Shown: one piece after another, positions 41,342 to 51,022 of the stretch
Layout of the letters: each line of letters opens with the position of its first letter
How positions within the stretch are numbered: position 1 is the first letter of the stretch
Assembly: GCA_002811675.1 (NCBI GenBank)
Contig: PDIM01010323.1
Span: 62,001 to 126,000, forward strand
DNA length: 64,000 nt
DNA from: Ichthyosporea sp. XGB-2017a
Taxonomy: Eukaryota; Opisthokonta; Ichthyosporea
Direction: 5' to 3'
Position numbers and translations under genes: made by a program
The notes under the pieces: model-generated
Told to the model about the DNA's origin: nothing
Database searches by the model: none
What the model saw: only the letters and a program-made list of their open reading frames with translations

Positions 41342-42547
41342 ATGAATCTTCCGGGTTTGGCTTTCCGCATGGACTTCCACTACTGGATGTCGGTGATGTG
41401 GAGCATTGCTTTGTTGATTAACTTTACTTTGTACTACCTTTTTGCGTGGGTTATTGTCATGCCAATGTATTTAGTTGGCTTGGGAGACTTTATGCTGGAT
41501 TTTGCGAACAAAGTTTTCACTTACAACTTGACTCTTCCCTCGCTTGTTATTCAATACTGGACGGGACTTCGTTTCATGATGTATAATGGTGAAGGATTCC
41601 CTATGCCAGCTCCTAAGGAGAAGTCTCTTACCATTGTCAATCATGAAAGCTTTTTGGATGGGCCTATTCTTACTATTCTTCAGCACGTTTGTGGCTGCAT
41701 GGATAGCGTAAGATATATTTTATGGGATCATGTCATGAGCATTCCGTTTGGATGGGCTTCTAAGTTTGTCGGCCACATTATGATTACCTGTAAATGGGAT
41801 AAAGACCAGCAAATTCTACATGAAGGATTCGAAAATTTCGCAAAGCAGCCATTTTTGAATTCTATTGCGTTCTTTCCCGAAGGTTATGTTAAAACCAAGA
41901 AGTCAATGAAAAAGTGCCAGGACTTCTGTCGTGATAATAACATGCCTGTACTTAAATATACCTTGTGGCCAAGAGTGAAAGGATTCTATTTCTGTTTGGA
42001 GCGTCTTCGAGAGTTCCAGAAAGCTAATCCAGATGTCCCATGCTACGTAAATGATATTACCTCTGTTTACCCGGGTTATGTGGAAACAGGACCAAGCTTC
42101 TTCGAGATCTTCACGTACACTAAACAGGGGATGGAACTTCACTTTGTAACAGATAAGTTCAAAATTTCTGATATTCCAGAGACAGAAGAGGGCGTGAAGA
42201 AATGGATTGAACAGCGGTACATGCATAAGGAAAAGCTCTTGGAGTACTTTCATAAGAATGGGTGCTTCCCGGAAAATTCTAAAACTTATGGAGGGCTAAA
42301 TACAAAGAGTGCTCCTGGAACTCCCAAAGAGCATGAATTTCCTCTCTTGAGGAACATTGTGTGGTCTGTGGTTTGGATAGGATTGGCGTGGTTGTCTGTT
42401 GCCTTGTTTCTGCTCCTTTTCCCCTTTTATCTTGCTTTCTTTTCTGTTGCTATCTTGTATTATCACGGTGACAAGGTTCTCGCGTATCTGGGAATGTCGG
42501 GGGCTAGTAGGGCGGTTCCTGTGGGCAAGAAGTCTAAGCGCCACTAG
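41342..42547 (+). CDS. ER 1-acylglycerophosphate acyltransferase (LCLAT1/LPGAT1/AGPAT type)
   Basis: A single exon encodes 401 residues from ATG 41342; the open frame continues upstream without an ATG. An N-terminal membrane segment (SIALLINFTLYYLFAWVIV) precedes the PlsC domain with the catalytic NHESFLDG (H-x4-D) and the FPEGYVKTKKS motif. Then follow DNNMPVLKYTLWPRVKGF and VNDITSVYPGY, which match the LPGAT1/LCLAT1/AGPAT5 group. Two C-terminal hydrophobic segments and the end KSKRH, a KxKxx ER-retrieval signal, place it in the ER. Exact substrate (lysophosphatidate, lysocardiolipin or lysophosphatidylglycerol/inositol) cannot be read from sequence. AATAAA at 42585-42590. Confidence 0.88.
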   Translation: MNLPGLAFRMDFHYWMSVMWSIALLINFTLYYLFAWVIVMPMYLVGLGDFMLDFANKVFTYNLTLPSLVIQYWTGLRFMMYNGEGFPMPAPKEKSLTIVNHESFLDGPILTILQHVCGCMDSVRYILWDHVMSIPFGWASKFVGHIMITCKWDKDQQILHEGFENFAKQPFLNSIAFFPEGYVKTKKSMKKCQDFCRDNNMPVLKYTLWPRVKGFYFCLERLREFQKANPDVPCYVNDITSVYPGYVETGPSFFEIFTYTKQGMELHFVTDKFKISDIPETEEGVKKWIEQRYMHKEKLLEYFHKNGCFPENSKTYGGLNTKSAPGTPKEHEFPLLRNIVWSVVWIGLAWLSVALFLLLFPFYLAFFSVAILYYHGDKVLAYLGMSGASRAVPVGKKSKRH

Positions 42548-42584
42548 AGAAAACAAACATCATTTTGTAAGCCTGTGCTAAAAA

Positions 42585-42590
42585 AATAAA
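42585..42590 (+). terminator. Poly(A) signal of the acyltransferase
   Basis: AATAAA 37 bp after the stop. On the other strand, AATAAA at 42630-42625 serves taxilin, 29 bp after its stop. Confidence 0.6.
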
Positions 42591-42658
42591 AATTAGACAG
42601 TTAAGACCGGGTGTTTGAATAACTTTTATTTAGATATCTTTTTTTTCAAGTATTTCGC

Positions 42659-43849
42659 TTACGCTTCCTTTGTATTGTCCAGCTGCGCTTTCAAATCCCT
42701 GCTCAGGTTTTCAAGGACGCTTATTTTGGCCTTTAAGCTTTTGATCGTAGTGGTAGATTGTTCATTTTCGATAGAAAGAGCACTAGCTAGTTTTGTGTTT
42801 TTTTCAAGCTTCGTTTTCAGCTGCAAATTCTCATGGTTCATTGCTTTAATCTGACTAGCCTGTGAAGCCATATCTTTCTTGAACTTTGCTATCACCTCGG
42901 CACTTTTTGTCACAGTCTCATGAAATTCCTCATATTTAGAAGCATAGGTTTCCAACTCTTTCCTTAGCATCTCTTCCCGCTTTACAAATTCAACAAATTT
43001 TTCTTGATAAGCCTGTACCTTCAGAGATTCTTGACGAGCAAGCTCTTGCTGTTGCTTTAACTTAGCCTCTGATAACTGTAGCTCCAAGTCTTTAGCTTCT
43101 AAAACTTTGGCATTATGGCTTGCTTGGGCTTCTGCTTGCTCTAAGATTTTTTGCAAATTTTGTCTCAGTTCTTCGTTTGCCAATGCAGCCGCATGTCGCT
43201 TTTCCTCCTCTTCCTTAATTTTGTCATTAATTCCTTGAAAAGACCCTTGGAAGTTCTCAAGGACTTCTTTAGTTTTTACGTCTTGCTCATCCCTCTGCTT
43301 CTGTAAAGTTCTTGTTAAGGCTTTCCATTTCAGAACTTGCTCCTCAGCACTTTTGCACATTAATTCTGCATTTGCCCTTGATTGAACTGCCTGATATATT
43401 TCAGTTTTCTTCTGATGAAGCTTCAATTCCTTTTTTGCTGCAGATTTCATTGATTTGATAGCTACGCTCTTCCAATATTCAGAAATTTCATTCGCCCCCT
43501 CTTCAGGCACCTTTGCTTCAACAGTTTTCAGATCTTCTTCTATTCTATTAGCAAGCCATTTTTCACCATTCTCGCCGGTATACATTTCCATTTCCAGTTC
43601 TGCAATTCTTTGTTCCAACAAATTCTTTACGTTAGATTCCTCTGATTTTCCAACTACAGTTGGATTCGTTTCATCATTTTCTTGCCCTCCAATACATGAA
43701 CCATTTGCTATCTGCTTCTCCTGTGTGCGTTCACCTTTTTTCCCTTCGACCACAGTCTCAGAACACTTTCCTTCTTTGTATGCCACATTCTCAGTCGCTC
43801 CCTCAACCACCTGCTCAGTCAGAGTCTGTTCTAAAGCTGCTCCAGTCAT
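42659..43849 (-). CDS. TXLN: Taxilin, syntaxin-binding coiled-coil protein
   Basis: A single exon encodes 396 residues from ATG 43849. The first ~75 residues are acidic and low-complexity; the rest is one long coiled coil. Taxilin landmarks are clear: KDLELQLSEAKLKQQQEL, ELETYASKYEEFHETVTKSAEVIAKFKKDM (human LYTEKFEEFQNTLSKSSEVFTTFKQEM) and ISVLENLSRDLKAQ (IQRLEKLCRALQ). Animal taxilins bind free syntaxins and the nascent chain-associated complex; a role in vesicle traffic is therefore likely. It lies tandem with the AAA ATPase gene, which is downstream on the same strand. Confidence 0.88.
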   Translation of the reverse strand: MTGAALEQTLTEQVVEGATENVAYKEGKCSETVVEGKKGERTQEKQIANGSCIGGQENDETNPTVVGKSEESNVKNLLEQRIAELEMEMYTGENGEKWLANRIEEDLKTVEAKVPEEGANEISEYWKSVAIKSMKSAAKKELKLHQKKTEIYQAVQSRANAELMCKSAEEQVLKWKALTRTLQKQRDEQDVKTKEVLENFQGSFQGINDKIKEEEEKRHAAALANEELRQNLQKILEQAEAQASHNAKVLEAKDLELQLSEAKLKQQQELARQESLKVQAYQEKFVEFVKREEMLRKELETYASKYEEFHETVTKSAEVIAKFKKDMASQASQIKAMNHENLQLKTKLEKNTKLASALSIENEQSTTTIKSLKAKISVLENLSRDLKAQLDNTKEA

Positions 43850-44292
43850 TCCGAACAATACACCACGACAGACAGACAGTAAGACAATGGAGCAGGCTTG
43901 GAAGATCTACACACAGCTGTTTTGTTGCAGTAATATATATAATCGACACTCGCCGCTCTATGGGGCTAGTGTACAGCTGGATCCGCAAGGGGATCCGGAG
44001 GAGAAATATTTCACCCTCAACGTCCACTGGAATCGAGGGGGATATAGGGTTATGCATAACGTTGCCATTTAACTATGAGAAGTGAGAAATTGAAATTTAT
44101 TACTGTACTTTACAAATAAATTATTTGATACGAGTGACATCTGAAGGAGCTCCTTGGGCATACCTACAAACGCTTTTTTTTTCTGTTTCGTGAGTTATAC
44201 ATTGTTATGATGAAGAGAGGTACGTTCAGTGGAATATTGAAGTGTATTATGCTACTCTACAAGGATCCTCAAAATTTAGAGGAGCTTTAGTT
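43850..44292 (-). promoter_or_regulatory. Taxilin promoter and gap to the AAA ATPase stop
   Basis: CAGCTG at 43914 and 43974 and ATAGGGTTATG at 44043-44053 (one perfect telomere-like half) lie upstream of taxilin. The remainder toward 44292 would be past the 3' end of the AAA ATPase gene; nothing coding is seen. Confidence 0.4.
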
Positions 44293-46872
44293 TCAACCAG
44301 AAGCGTTTGCGAATCCCATTTTGGTCACCAAACTTTTGTCTCCGCCATCTCCGAACTTATTGTTCCACTTTTTAAGCTGCTCCATTGATGAAATATTTTC
44401 GCACACACTACTCCCAACTTCCTTTAGGGCAACATCAAAGTGCTGCTTAGTAATCACTAGTGTGTCACTAAAGTCTTCCTTTTCAAAAAGTTCCCGAGCA
44501 CAGAGAAGGGCGGCTGTCGCACAGAGGTTTTTCAAATCGCTACCTGAGAATGAGGGCGTTTTCTTAGCTATCTCTTTGATATTTACATCATCACACAACA
44601 CATTATCTTTTAGAAGAAGCTTCAAAATAGACTCACGATCGTTCTTTGAAGGCATATCAACAAAAAATCGTCGGCTAAATCGTCGAACTACAGCACTGTC
44701 CAAGTCAAAAGGACGATTGGTAGCACCCACCACCAAAATCCCGTTATTTTTCATCGATTCTAGACCATCCCACTCCGCAATGAACTCTGACAAAACATTT
44801 GACCTTACTTCGGACACGTGACTAGCACTTCTGATCCCCATGAATGCATCAGCTTCATCCAGGAAGATTACACACGGTGCGGATTCTCTTGCTACTTCAA
44901 AAATTGACCGAACAACTTTCTCGCTTTCACCTACATACATTTGTAGGAGGTCTGCTTGACTAACGGGAAGAAAGTTTGCCCCGGAACTATTGCAAATTGC
45001 CTTTGCAAGCATTGTTTTTCCCGTTCCGGGAGGCCCAAACAAAAGAACACCACTGCAAAAGCCTTTCAAAATACCTTCCTTGAAAAGATCAGCCCTAACT
45101 AAAGGCAGGGTTATAATATCGTGAAGACACTTTTTAGTTTTCTCCAAAGAACCAATATCACTAAATTGAACCCCTACTTTACCAGGCGCTATTAACTTAT
45201 CCTTCATAGCCTTAAATGACTTGTGACGATGAGGACTTCCTGGCTCACGATCTCTTGCACCAAACATATCACTCAGGTCAATAGGTCCTCGAGGTCGATA
45301 TATTATTCCATCGTCATCGTCGTCGCCATCATCATCCTCATCATATTCATCCAAATCTTCAAACTGTTGCGCGTGAGTAAATCGAGCATTTTTGTCAAAC
45401 AATTCAGAACGATACGCTTGCATCACATTGTAGCATTGACGAAGCTCTGATGTGGTAACCTCGTACTCTTCGCCCCGATTGGCCTTCTTATTTTCTAAAC
45501 TTTTGCACAATTGTATAACGCTGATAGCATCATTGATTGAGAGAGGTGCGTCACTAAGGAGACCGCTTCCTTCAGACTCGTCCATAACATATTTCCACCC
45601 ATTCGCCCTAAACAGGTAGCTAAACAATCTGTGATTATGATTGTGAATCATCTCACTATGGTCTGCAGTTCGCTGAGTAATGGTGATTTCATTTTCGTTT
45701 TCGCCAATCTGATTTAAGAAAACTGTTGTACAAGTATCCCAAAGTTTTACAGGGCCTTTTCCCTTACCATCATCATACAGGAGTTTCAGTGAAAGCAGTT
45801 TTCTTTCAATAAGTTTAGAAGATGACGAGAATGCAGAGTGGGGTATGTTTAACCACTGGGGTAAATTAGATTCTCCCGTAAGAATTACAACAGGAAGATT
45901 CTTATTTACAATCTGATTAAGAGTATGCTTCATAACTCTTCCGAAATCTTGAATTTGCAGGAGTTCCAAAAGGTCTTTAATGTATACAACAGTAGGTGTA
46001 TTGTCTTTCGTACTTTCCCTTAGCAAATTCAAAATTACATTTTTTCCCTCCCTTGATACAGTCAACGCCGCAAATTCAGGGCCCCCTTCTTCACCCAATG
46101 CACTGTTTTTTCTTCTAAGATTGGCAAAGGGAAATGGTCGAGAATCATTATCATTTGAAGATTCTCTGTCGTTTGCCAAATGAGAATGCGTGAAGACAGA
46201 AGAGACATTCCCCGCCATTTCCCCGTGAACGCCTACCATGGACACACCTGGCAGACCTTCCGGTGTCCTGCTACTTATGCTTTTGTGAAAAGGATTCCCA
46301 AAAAAGGAGATATTTCTCCAAGAAGGATCAACGTCTCTTAACTTACCAGCGCTCACTGGCTCCAAAAAGTAAGTCCAATCCAAAACTACAAGATTCGCAT
46401 TGTTTTTCTTTGCAATCACGGCCGCTGTAGACGCAAATCCATTTTCGTACAATGGAAATTTAGAGGACTGGGCGGAAGAAGACGACATTACGACGATATG
46501 ACGAAGTGGATTATTGTTTTCAGAATCGTAGTCTTTTGATTCTGAAAATAGAAGAGTTTTACAAACAGATTGGAGAATATCCAAACTTGCGGTTGATGTA
46601 GGGTAGCACATTTTAACCGCTTCATCTAAATCAGTGGCTTTAAGCAAGGATTTGCTAATGGCTAACGAGCGCTCCGAATAGAGCTGTTTCATAGCAAATC
46701 CCACAGACGGAAAGTTCTCCCCAATTTCCTTCTTATCCGAAGATGAGATGACTTTTGGCTTTTTAGCAGGGTCGCTGTAGCAACGGCGCCCTTTGTGAGC
46801 TCTGATTCCCAAATCCTGACGAACAGACAACAACTGCCTCAAATCCCGTTTACCATAACGAACTAAAAACAT
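44293..46872 (-). CDS. Mitochondrial MSP1/ATAD1-clade AAA ATPase
   Basis: A single exon encodes 859 residues. The first ~35 residues (MFLVRYGKRDLRQLLSVRQDLGIRAHKGRRCYS) are Arg-rich with no acidic cluster, a good matrix presequence. A long N-terminal region follows, with an acidic run (DEYDEDDDGDDDDD, ~515-530). The single AAA module is C-terminal: FSDIGSLEKTKK, Walker A FGPPGTGKTML (~610), Walker B VIFLDEADAF (~665), GATNRPFDLD and RRF arginine finger. The DIGSLE and PFDLDSAVVRRF forms place it in the MSP1/katanin/spastin (meiotic) clade. Long mitochondrial members of this type occur in fungi and plants. The exact function is unknown. Confidence 0.8.
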   Translation of the reverse strand: MFLVRYGKRDLRQLLSVRQDLGIRAHKGRRCYSDPAKKPKVISSSDKKEIGENFPSVGFAMKQLYSERSLAISKSLLKATDLDEAVKMCYPTSTASLDILQSVCKTLLFSESKDYDSENNNPLRHIVVMSSSSAQSSKFPLYENGFASTAAVIAKKNNANLVVLDWTYFLEPVSAGKLRDVDPSWRNISFFGNPFHKSISSRTPEGLPGVSMVGVHGEMAGNVSSVFTHSHLANDRESSNDNDSRPFPFANLRRKNSALGEEGGPEFAALTVSREGKNVILNLLRESTKDNTPTVVYIKDLLELLQIQDFGRVMKHTLNQIVNKNLPVVILTGESNLPQWLNIPHSAFSSSSKLIERKLLSLKLLYDDGKGKGPVKLWDTCTTVFLNQIGENENEITITQRTADHSEMIHNHNHRLFSYLFRANGWKYVMDESEGSGLLSDAPLSINDAISVIQLCKSLENKKANRGEEYEVTTSELRQCYNVMQAYRSELFDKNARFTHAQQFEDLDEYDEDDDGDDDDDGIIYRPRGPIDLSDMFGARDREPGSPHRHKSFKAMKDKLIAPGKVGVQFSDIGSLEKTKKCLHDIITLPLVRADLFKEGILKGFCSGVLLFGPPGTGKTMLAKAICNSSGANFLPVSQADLLQMYVGESEKVVRSIFEVARESAPCVIFLDEADAFMGIRSASHVSEVRSNVLSEFIAEWDGLESMKNNGILVVGATNRPFDLDSAVVRRFSRRFFVDMPSKNDRESILKLLLKDNVLCDDVNIKEIAKKTPSFSGSDLKNLCATAALLCARELFEKEDFSDTLVITKQHFDVALKEVGSSVCENISSMEQLKKWNNKFGDGGDKSLVTKMGFANASG

Positions 46873-47474
46873 TTTAACTCGATTCTTCCTTTAACTCGCA
46901 TGTGAAACAAACAAAAAGATCGGGACGGTAGGCGCGAAGAGTTCCTTGATGAGGGGACTGCGTGAGTGTGTGTGTCGTTATAACACAGGTAAGAACAATC
47001 AAAGCAAGGTAAGGCCGCTGTGGGCTGCCTAGTCGAGTCTTCTGTGAATCTGGGTTAATTGGAGGATTTACTCAACTACTGTAAGTCGAGCAGTAAAGTA
47101 ACTGCAGGGCTGCACCGCGGCCCGCATTGGTGTAAAGACTGGAGAGTGGTGACTGTGGGGATGCGCGGCCTGTACGGTGTACCTCACGGGTGGGGTTAGG
47201 GTTATTATAAACTGGACCACGTGACTGCATAATAAATAATTGAAATAATGATTCATTTGTGGATAAAAATAGGTCTATAGCCACAGGAGGAGGCTGCAGT
47301 GCAATACATATCTCAGCAGAGATATAACTTTAAGATAACTTGTAATAAGTATAGCTATAAGTTATACACTTCTTGCACAATAACACGTCTGCCCATGCTA
47401 CTACTGCAGCGGGGACTCATGACTGGGCTCATTTGGGGACTCAGATTATATTAGAAGGTGTGTGATTAGGAACC
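46873..47474. promoter_or_regulatory. Divergent promoter region, AAA ATPase / TPR protein
   Basis: Contains GGGGTTAGGGTTATT at 47192-47206 and ACCACGTGAC at 47216-47225, and an E2F-like but weaker GGCGCGAA near 46931. No CAGCTG was found. Confidence 0.45.
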
Positions 47475-48365
47475 ATGACCACCGATCAACATGTTGGGGG
47501 ATGCCCCTCAGAAAAAGAGACTGAAATGACAATGAATACAAGCCTCGTGGAAGCCATTGATCCTTTCGCAATGTCATTGCTGCAAAGGAAGAGCATATAT
47601 CTGTTTGCGACCCAGTGTGAAAAGAAAAAGCAGGAAAAAGAGGCTGAAGTGTGCTATCTCAAGTGTATTCAGGGATTGTCAAGCAATTCGGAGTTTGAAG
47701 AATTGCCAAAGTGTCTTCATGCTTTGGCAAATCTGTATTCACAGCAAGGTGACTTTGAAAAGGCTTTGCCGTTTGTACAAGCAGAAAAAATGTTTTATGA
47801 AAATGCAATCATTGATTCTCAAAAACATAATGAAAAAAATACTCTCGGGCTGGCGGAAAGTAACGAAAGTACTGTGGAAGAAGAAAATTCAAATGCTGCC
47901 AAACGAGCACAAGAGTTTGAGATGCTGAGCAAGTTATGTAGAGATGAAAACAAGCCTTCATTGGCTCTTGAATATGCTGCTAAGGCGCTAAAACTCAAAA
48001 AGGATGCGTTTGGTGAGGATGCCCTCCGCTCTCCGGAACACATTCAGATATTTACATGCGCTTATGCGGATGTAGGGAAGAAAGCTTATATGGAGTCTAT
48101 GCAAAAGTACCTGAATATTCCAAAAGAAGAGAGGGAAGCCATTGAATCTCCCGATATAGATGATGGTGCCCTTCCTCTTCAGACGTTTTTGTTTCGTGTA
48201 GCTGTCTCGATTTTCGTTCTTATAGGCTCCCTCGTTATTGTTTGGAAATGCTTCTGCTGGTATAGCCGCGATATATGTCAAGAAGTTTCCGATGAACTGT
48301 ACTTTATTGATCTAAGACTAAGATTTCTTCTATTTTCACTAAAGGAGCATCTTGTCTTGTCATAA
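47475..48365 (+). CDS. TPR protein with C-terminal membrane segment (possibly consortin-like)
   Basis: A single exon encodes 296 residues. Residues ~30-115 and ~140-205 form TPR-like helical pairs (LHALANLYSQQGDFEKALPFVQAEKMFYE; LALEYAAKALKLKKDAFGEDA). A membrane segment (FRVAVSIFVLIGSLVIVWKC, ~240-260) is followed by a short hydrophobic/charged tail. The PFVQAEKMFYE stretch recalls the TPR region of consortin, an animal trans-Golgi cargo receptor, but I cannot confirm this. Its stop is 41 bp from that of the convergent biotin ligase. Confidence 0.6.
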   Translation: MTTDQHVGGCPSEKETEMTMNTSLVEAIDPFAMSLLQRKSIYLFATQCEKKKQEKEAEVCYLKCIQGLSSNSEFEELPKCLHALANLYSQQGDFEKALPFVQAEKMFYENAIIDSQKHNEKNTLGLAESNESTVEEENSNAAKRAQEFEMLSKLCRDENKPSLALEYAAKALKLKKDAFGEDALRSPEHIQIFTCAYADVGKKAYMESMQKYLNIPKEEREAIESPDIDDGALPLQTFLFRVAVSIFVLIGSLVIVWKCFCWYSRDICQEVSDELYFIDLRLRFLLFSLKEHLVLS

Positions 48366-48406
48366 GCATAATTCGCAAAGTTCAAGCACATATATTTCAC
48401 ATTTTT

Positions 48407-50581
48407 CTATTTCTTGGGGTAAACAAGACCTTTCAATAGATCAAAACTGTTATAATCTGGATGTACTTCTGCAATTTCTCCCGAGTCGATATCTTTGACT
48501 TTGATTCCTCCAAACTCCATTCCAATTCCTTCTATTTGGCATCTTTTGGAGCATCCGCTGTTGTCTATAACGTTTACTACTTGGCCACTGTACATCCAAC
48601 ACAAACAACGCAAAAGTACAAACATATTTGTTAGTGACCCCATTTATCTTCCATAAGTACCGTGGACTATTCACACAAGAACAAAAATTTTACCTATGTA
48701 ACCATCGTTTGTAGTATTTGTCAAGAAGAGGCTGGAACCCTGAATTCTTGAACACGCTAAATAAATCCCCGAAAGTATTCATTATAATGGCCAAAAGTTC
48801 TTCTTTCGAAAATTCCTTAATGGACGTGTTCCCATTTCGTATAGCGCATCTGATGGCTTGATTTATGCAGCTGGTGGGCTCGGCGTTCGACAAGTTAACT
48901 CCACACCCAGTTAGTAGAACAAACTCTCCATCGATGAAGTTGGACGACACTAGTACACCCCCAACTTTAGAAAATCCATCCCCGTTTTCATTTCCCAAAT
49001 AAATGTCGTTGGGCCACTTCAAGCGCAGAGGGATATCCTTGTTCAAAAGCAAATGCAATAGTAATTTCCTCGTAAGCACACACTATCTATAGCATCCCCC
49101 TCGACTGTCTTTCTACTTACCTCATAGCCTGGAATAGTTCTTACGCCTTCAACCACCGCTAGCGAAACAACGTATTGGAGAAAAACAACACTTTCACTAG
49201 CAGGAAATCTCAATAAAAACGAAAACATAAGACATCCTTCAGGTGAAATCCACTTATTCCCCCCCCTTCCTTTACCATTTACCTGGCGGTCAGCCGTAAA
49301 CACAAGCCCATGCGGAATACTATTAAGAACTTTAAAGTTTCTACAAGACACAATGAAAATTAGTGCGATAATTGTCGTTTTGCGAAGTTATTCAAAAAAG
49401 CTAGTTAGAACGTCCATTCAATTAAAGCCCTCCACCCTAGCAACGAGATCCAGAGATAGATAAAGAATTGCAAATATAATCACTATTATCATGCACAATA
49501 GTCCATACTTCTCCAACAGCGACTGAGTACTTGTCACCACACTGCCATACATTAACATGTTCCCAAATTCTCCTTTGATATTGGCAAAATATTCTCTTTC
49601 GTTAAAATGAAAAGTTTCGGGTGAATCATCCGAAATATACACAGGAACATACCCCTCGCTGGCGTCACCTTTACAGTCTTCTTTAGATTTTACAAAATGA
49701 AACCCTGGATTCTCTGCAGGTTTACTAGTTTCAAGGATAGCGTTCAACTTTTCCCCAATTTCTTCAACATCATCCCCATGAAGCGATGCAAGTTTCAGGG
49801 GTGTCACATAAATCCCAGGAAGGCTAACCTTGTCCAATTCCCTCGTGTCTAAACCAAGCTTCTTTAAGAGCACCCCCAAGAACTCAAGCCGTCTACTGTT
49901 CGTTTCTTTTATGCGCGGGATGATCTTTTGCAAATACGGATCTGATATATCCATATCATTTGGATTAAATTCAATGTGAACTCCAGATAGAATCGCCAAG
50001 CCCTTGCCAACGCTGCATTGCACAACACAAGTTTCATTATTCAGCTCTGAATATGTAGCCAAAGATTTGACGCTCGGGTATTTACTCACATCTGAAAAGT
50101 AGCATCCACCATTGAAATACGCATTAAGTAGACCCCAATCTTTTGCTTCGATAGGGGCTGCATGAGAATATTCTTCAGACTGATACCGGTACCCTGGGTA
50201 TGCAGATCCTTTGGCTACTCCTGGAAAGAAGGCCAATTCTCTGTCGCCAACCACTTCCATTGCCGTTCCCACTTCAAACTCAACTCGCCCAGAGCCGTAA
50301 TATGCACCAGCGCAAAAAGCTAAAAATCCACCCCCATTTTCAACAAAAGTCCGGATTTTCTGGTTTCCACACCCATTCAGTTTTTTGCAGTAAGGCAAGT
50401 CTCTACCACCAGGGAACACCAACACTTTTGTGTATTCTTCCCACGGCTCATTGATCAAGATTTCCGAATCCACCTTTTTCACATCATATTTGTGCGACAA
50501 AAACTGCGACAATGACTTCACAGCCTCAGCAACACAGCATGGAGAAGCCCCTGGTCCATCATACACGAGCACATATGCCAT
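48407..50581 (-). CDS. HLCS: Biotin protein ligase (holocarboxylase synthetase)
   Basis: Four exons (50581-49509, 49340-49121, 49037-48694, 48587-48407) give 605 residues. The first ~230 residues are the BPL_N glutamine-amidotransferase-like domain (VLVYDGPGAS, VFPGGRDLPYCK, AFCAGAYYGSG), found in fungal and animal enzymes. The catalytic domain has the biotin loop GKGRGGNKWISP, VVSLAVVEGVRTIP, KWPNDIYLG and KVGGVLV, and ends with the small C-terminal barrel (NSFDLLKGLVYP). Joins were chosen by homology: in human HLCS the IPEYQ block is followed within a residue by INLRVKWPND, which fixes the second intron at 83 nt. It biotinylates acetyl-CoA and other carboxylases. Confidence 0.92.
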
Positions 50582-51022
50582 TATGCCTTCACTCACACTC
50601 AAACTTGAATCAACAGAGGCTCTACACAGACTCTAGCTACACGATATATCCACTAAATCTTATATCCACTAAATAACACAAGAACCACACAATTCATAAT
50701 TGGTTATGTAATTCATTCATTATGGGGATCAGTGGGGGCCCTGATCATCGTGAATTATGGGGGGCAGCTGCAGGGACCCCTTCCCCTGCTCTGGCTCGTG
50801 TTGTTATTTAGCATTACTCATTAGCTTGTGTTTTGTTTCCTGTCCAGCTGGCTTCCTTCCTCAAGCTATACTGTCTGTATTCTTCAATCTATCCTTTCTG
50901 CCTCCTTAAAGGTGTATATTGGGTGTCCTTTGTTTAAGAGGCTATTGTGGGGGACAGGTGGGCTAAGTTGGTGCATTGAAAGAGTCGGGGAGGGGATTGT
51001 TTGTCCAAGCGTGGGGAGAAGT
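50582..51022. promoter_or_regulatory. Divergent promoter region, biotin ligase / exportin-4
   Basis: Contains TGATCATC at 50742-50749 and CAGCTG at 50765 and 50845. No telomere-like element was found. The exportin-4 frame is open through 50828, but homology starts at ATG 51023. Confidence 0.4.

Noticed and set aside
49083-49120. A 38-nt intron in the biotin ligase gene
   Set aside because: It keeps frame but inserts 15 residues absent from human HLCS. An 83-nt intron ending at 49038 restores the conserved spacing before KWPND.
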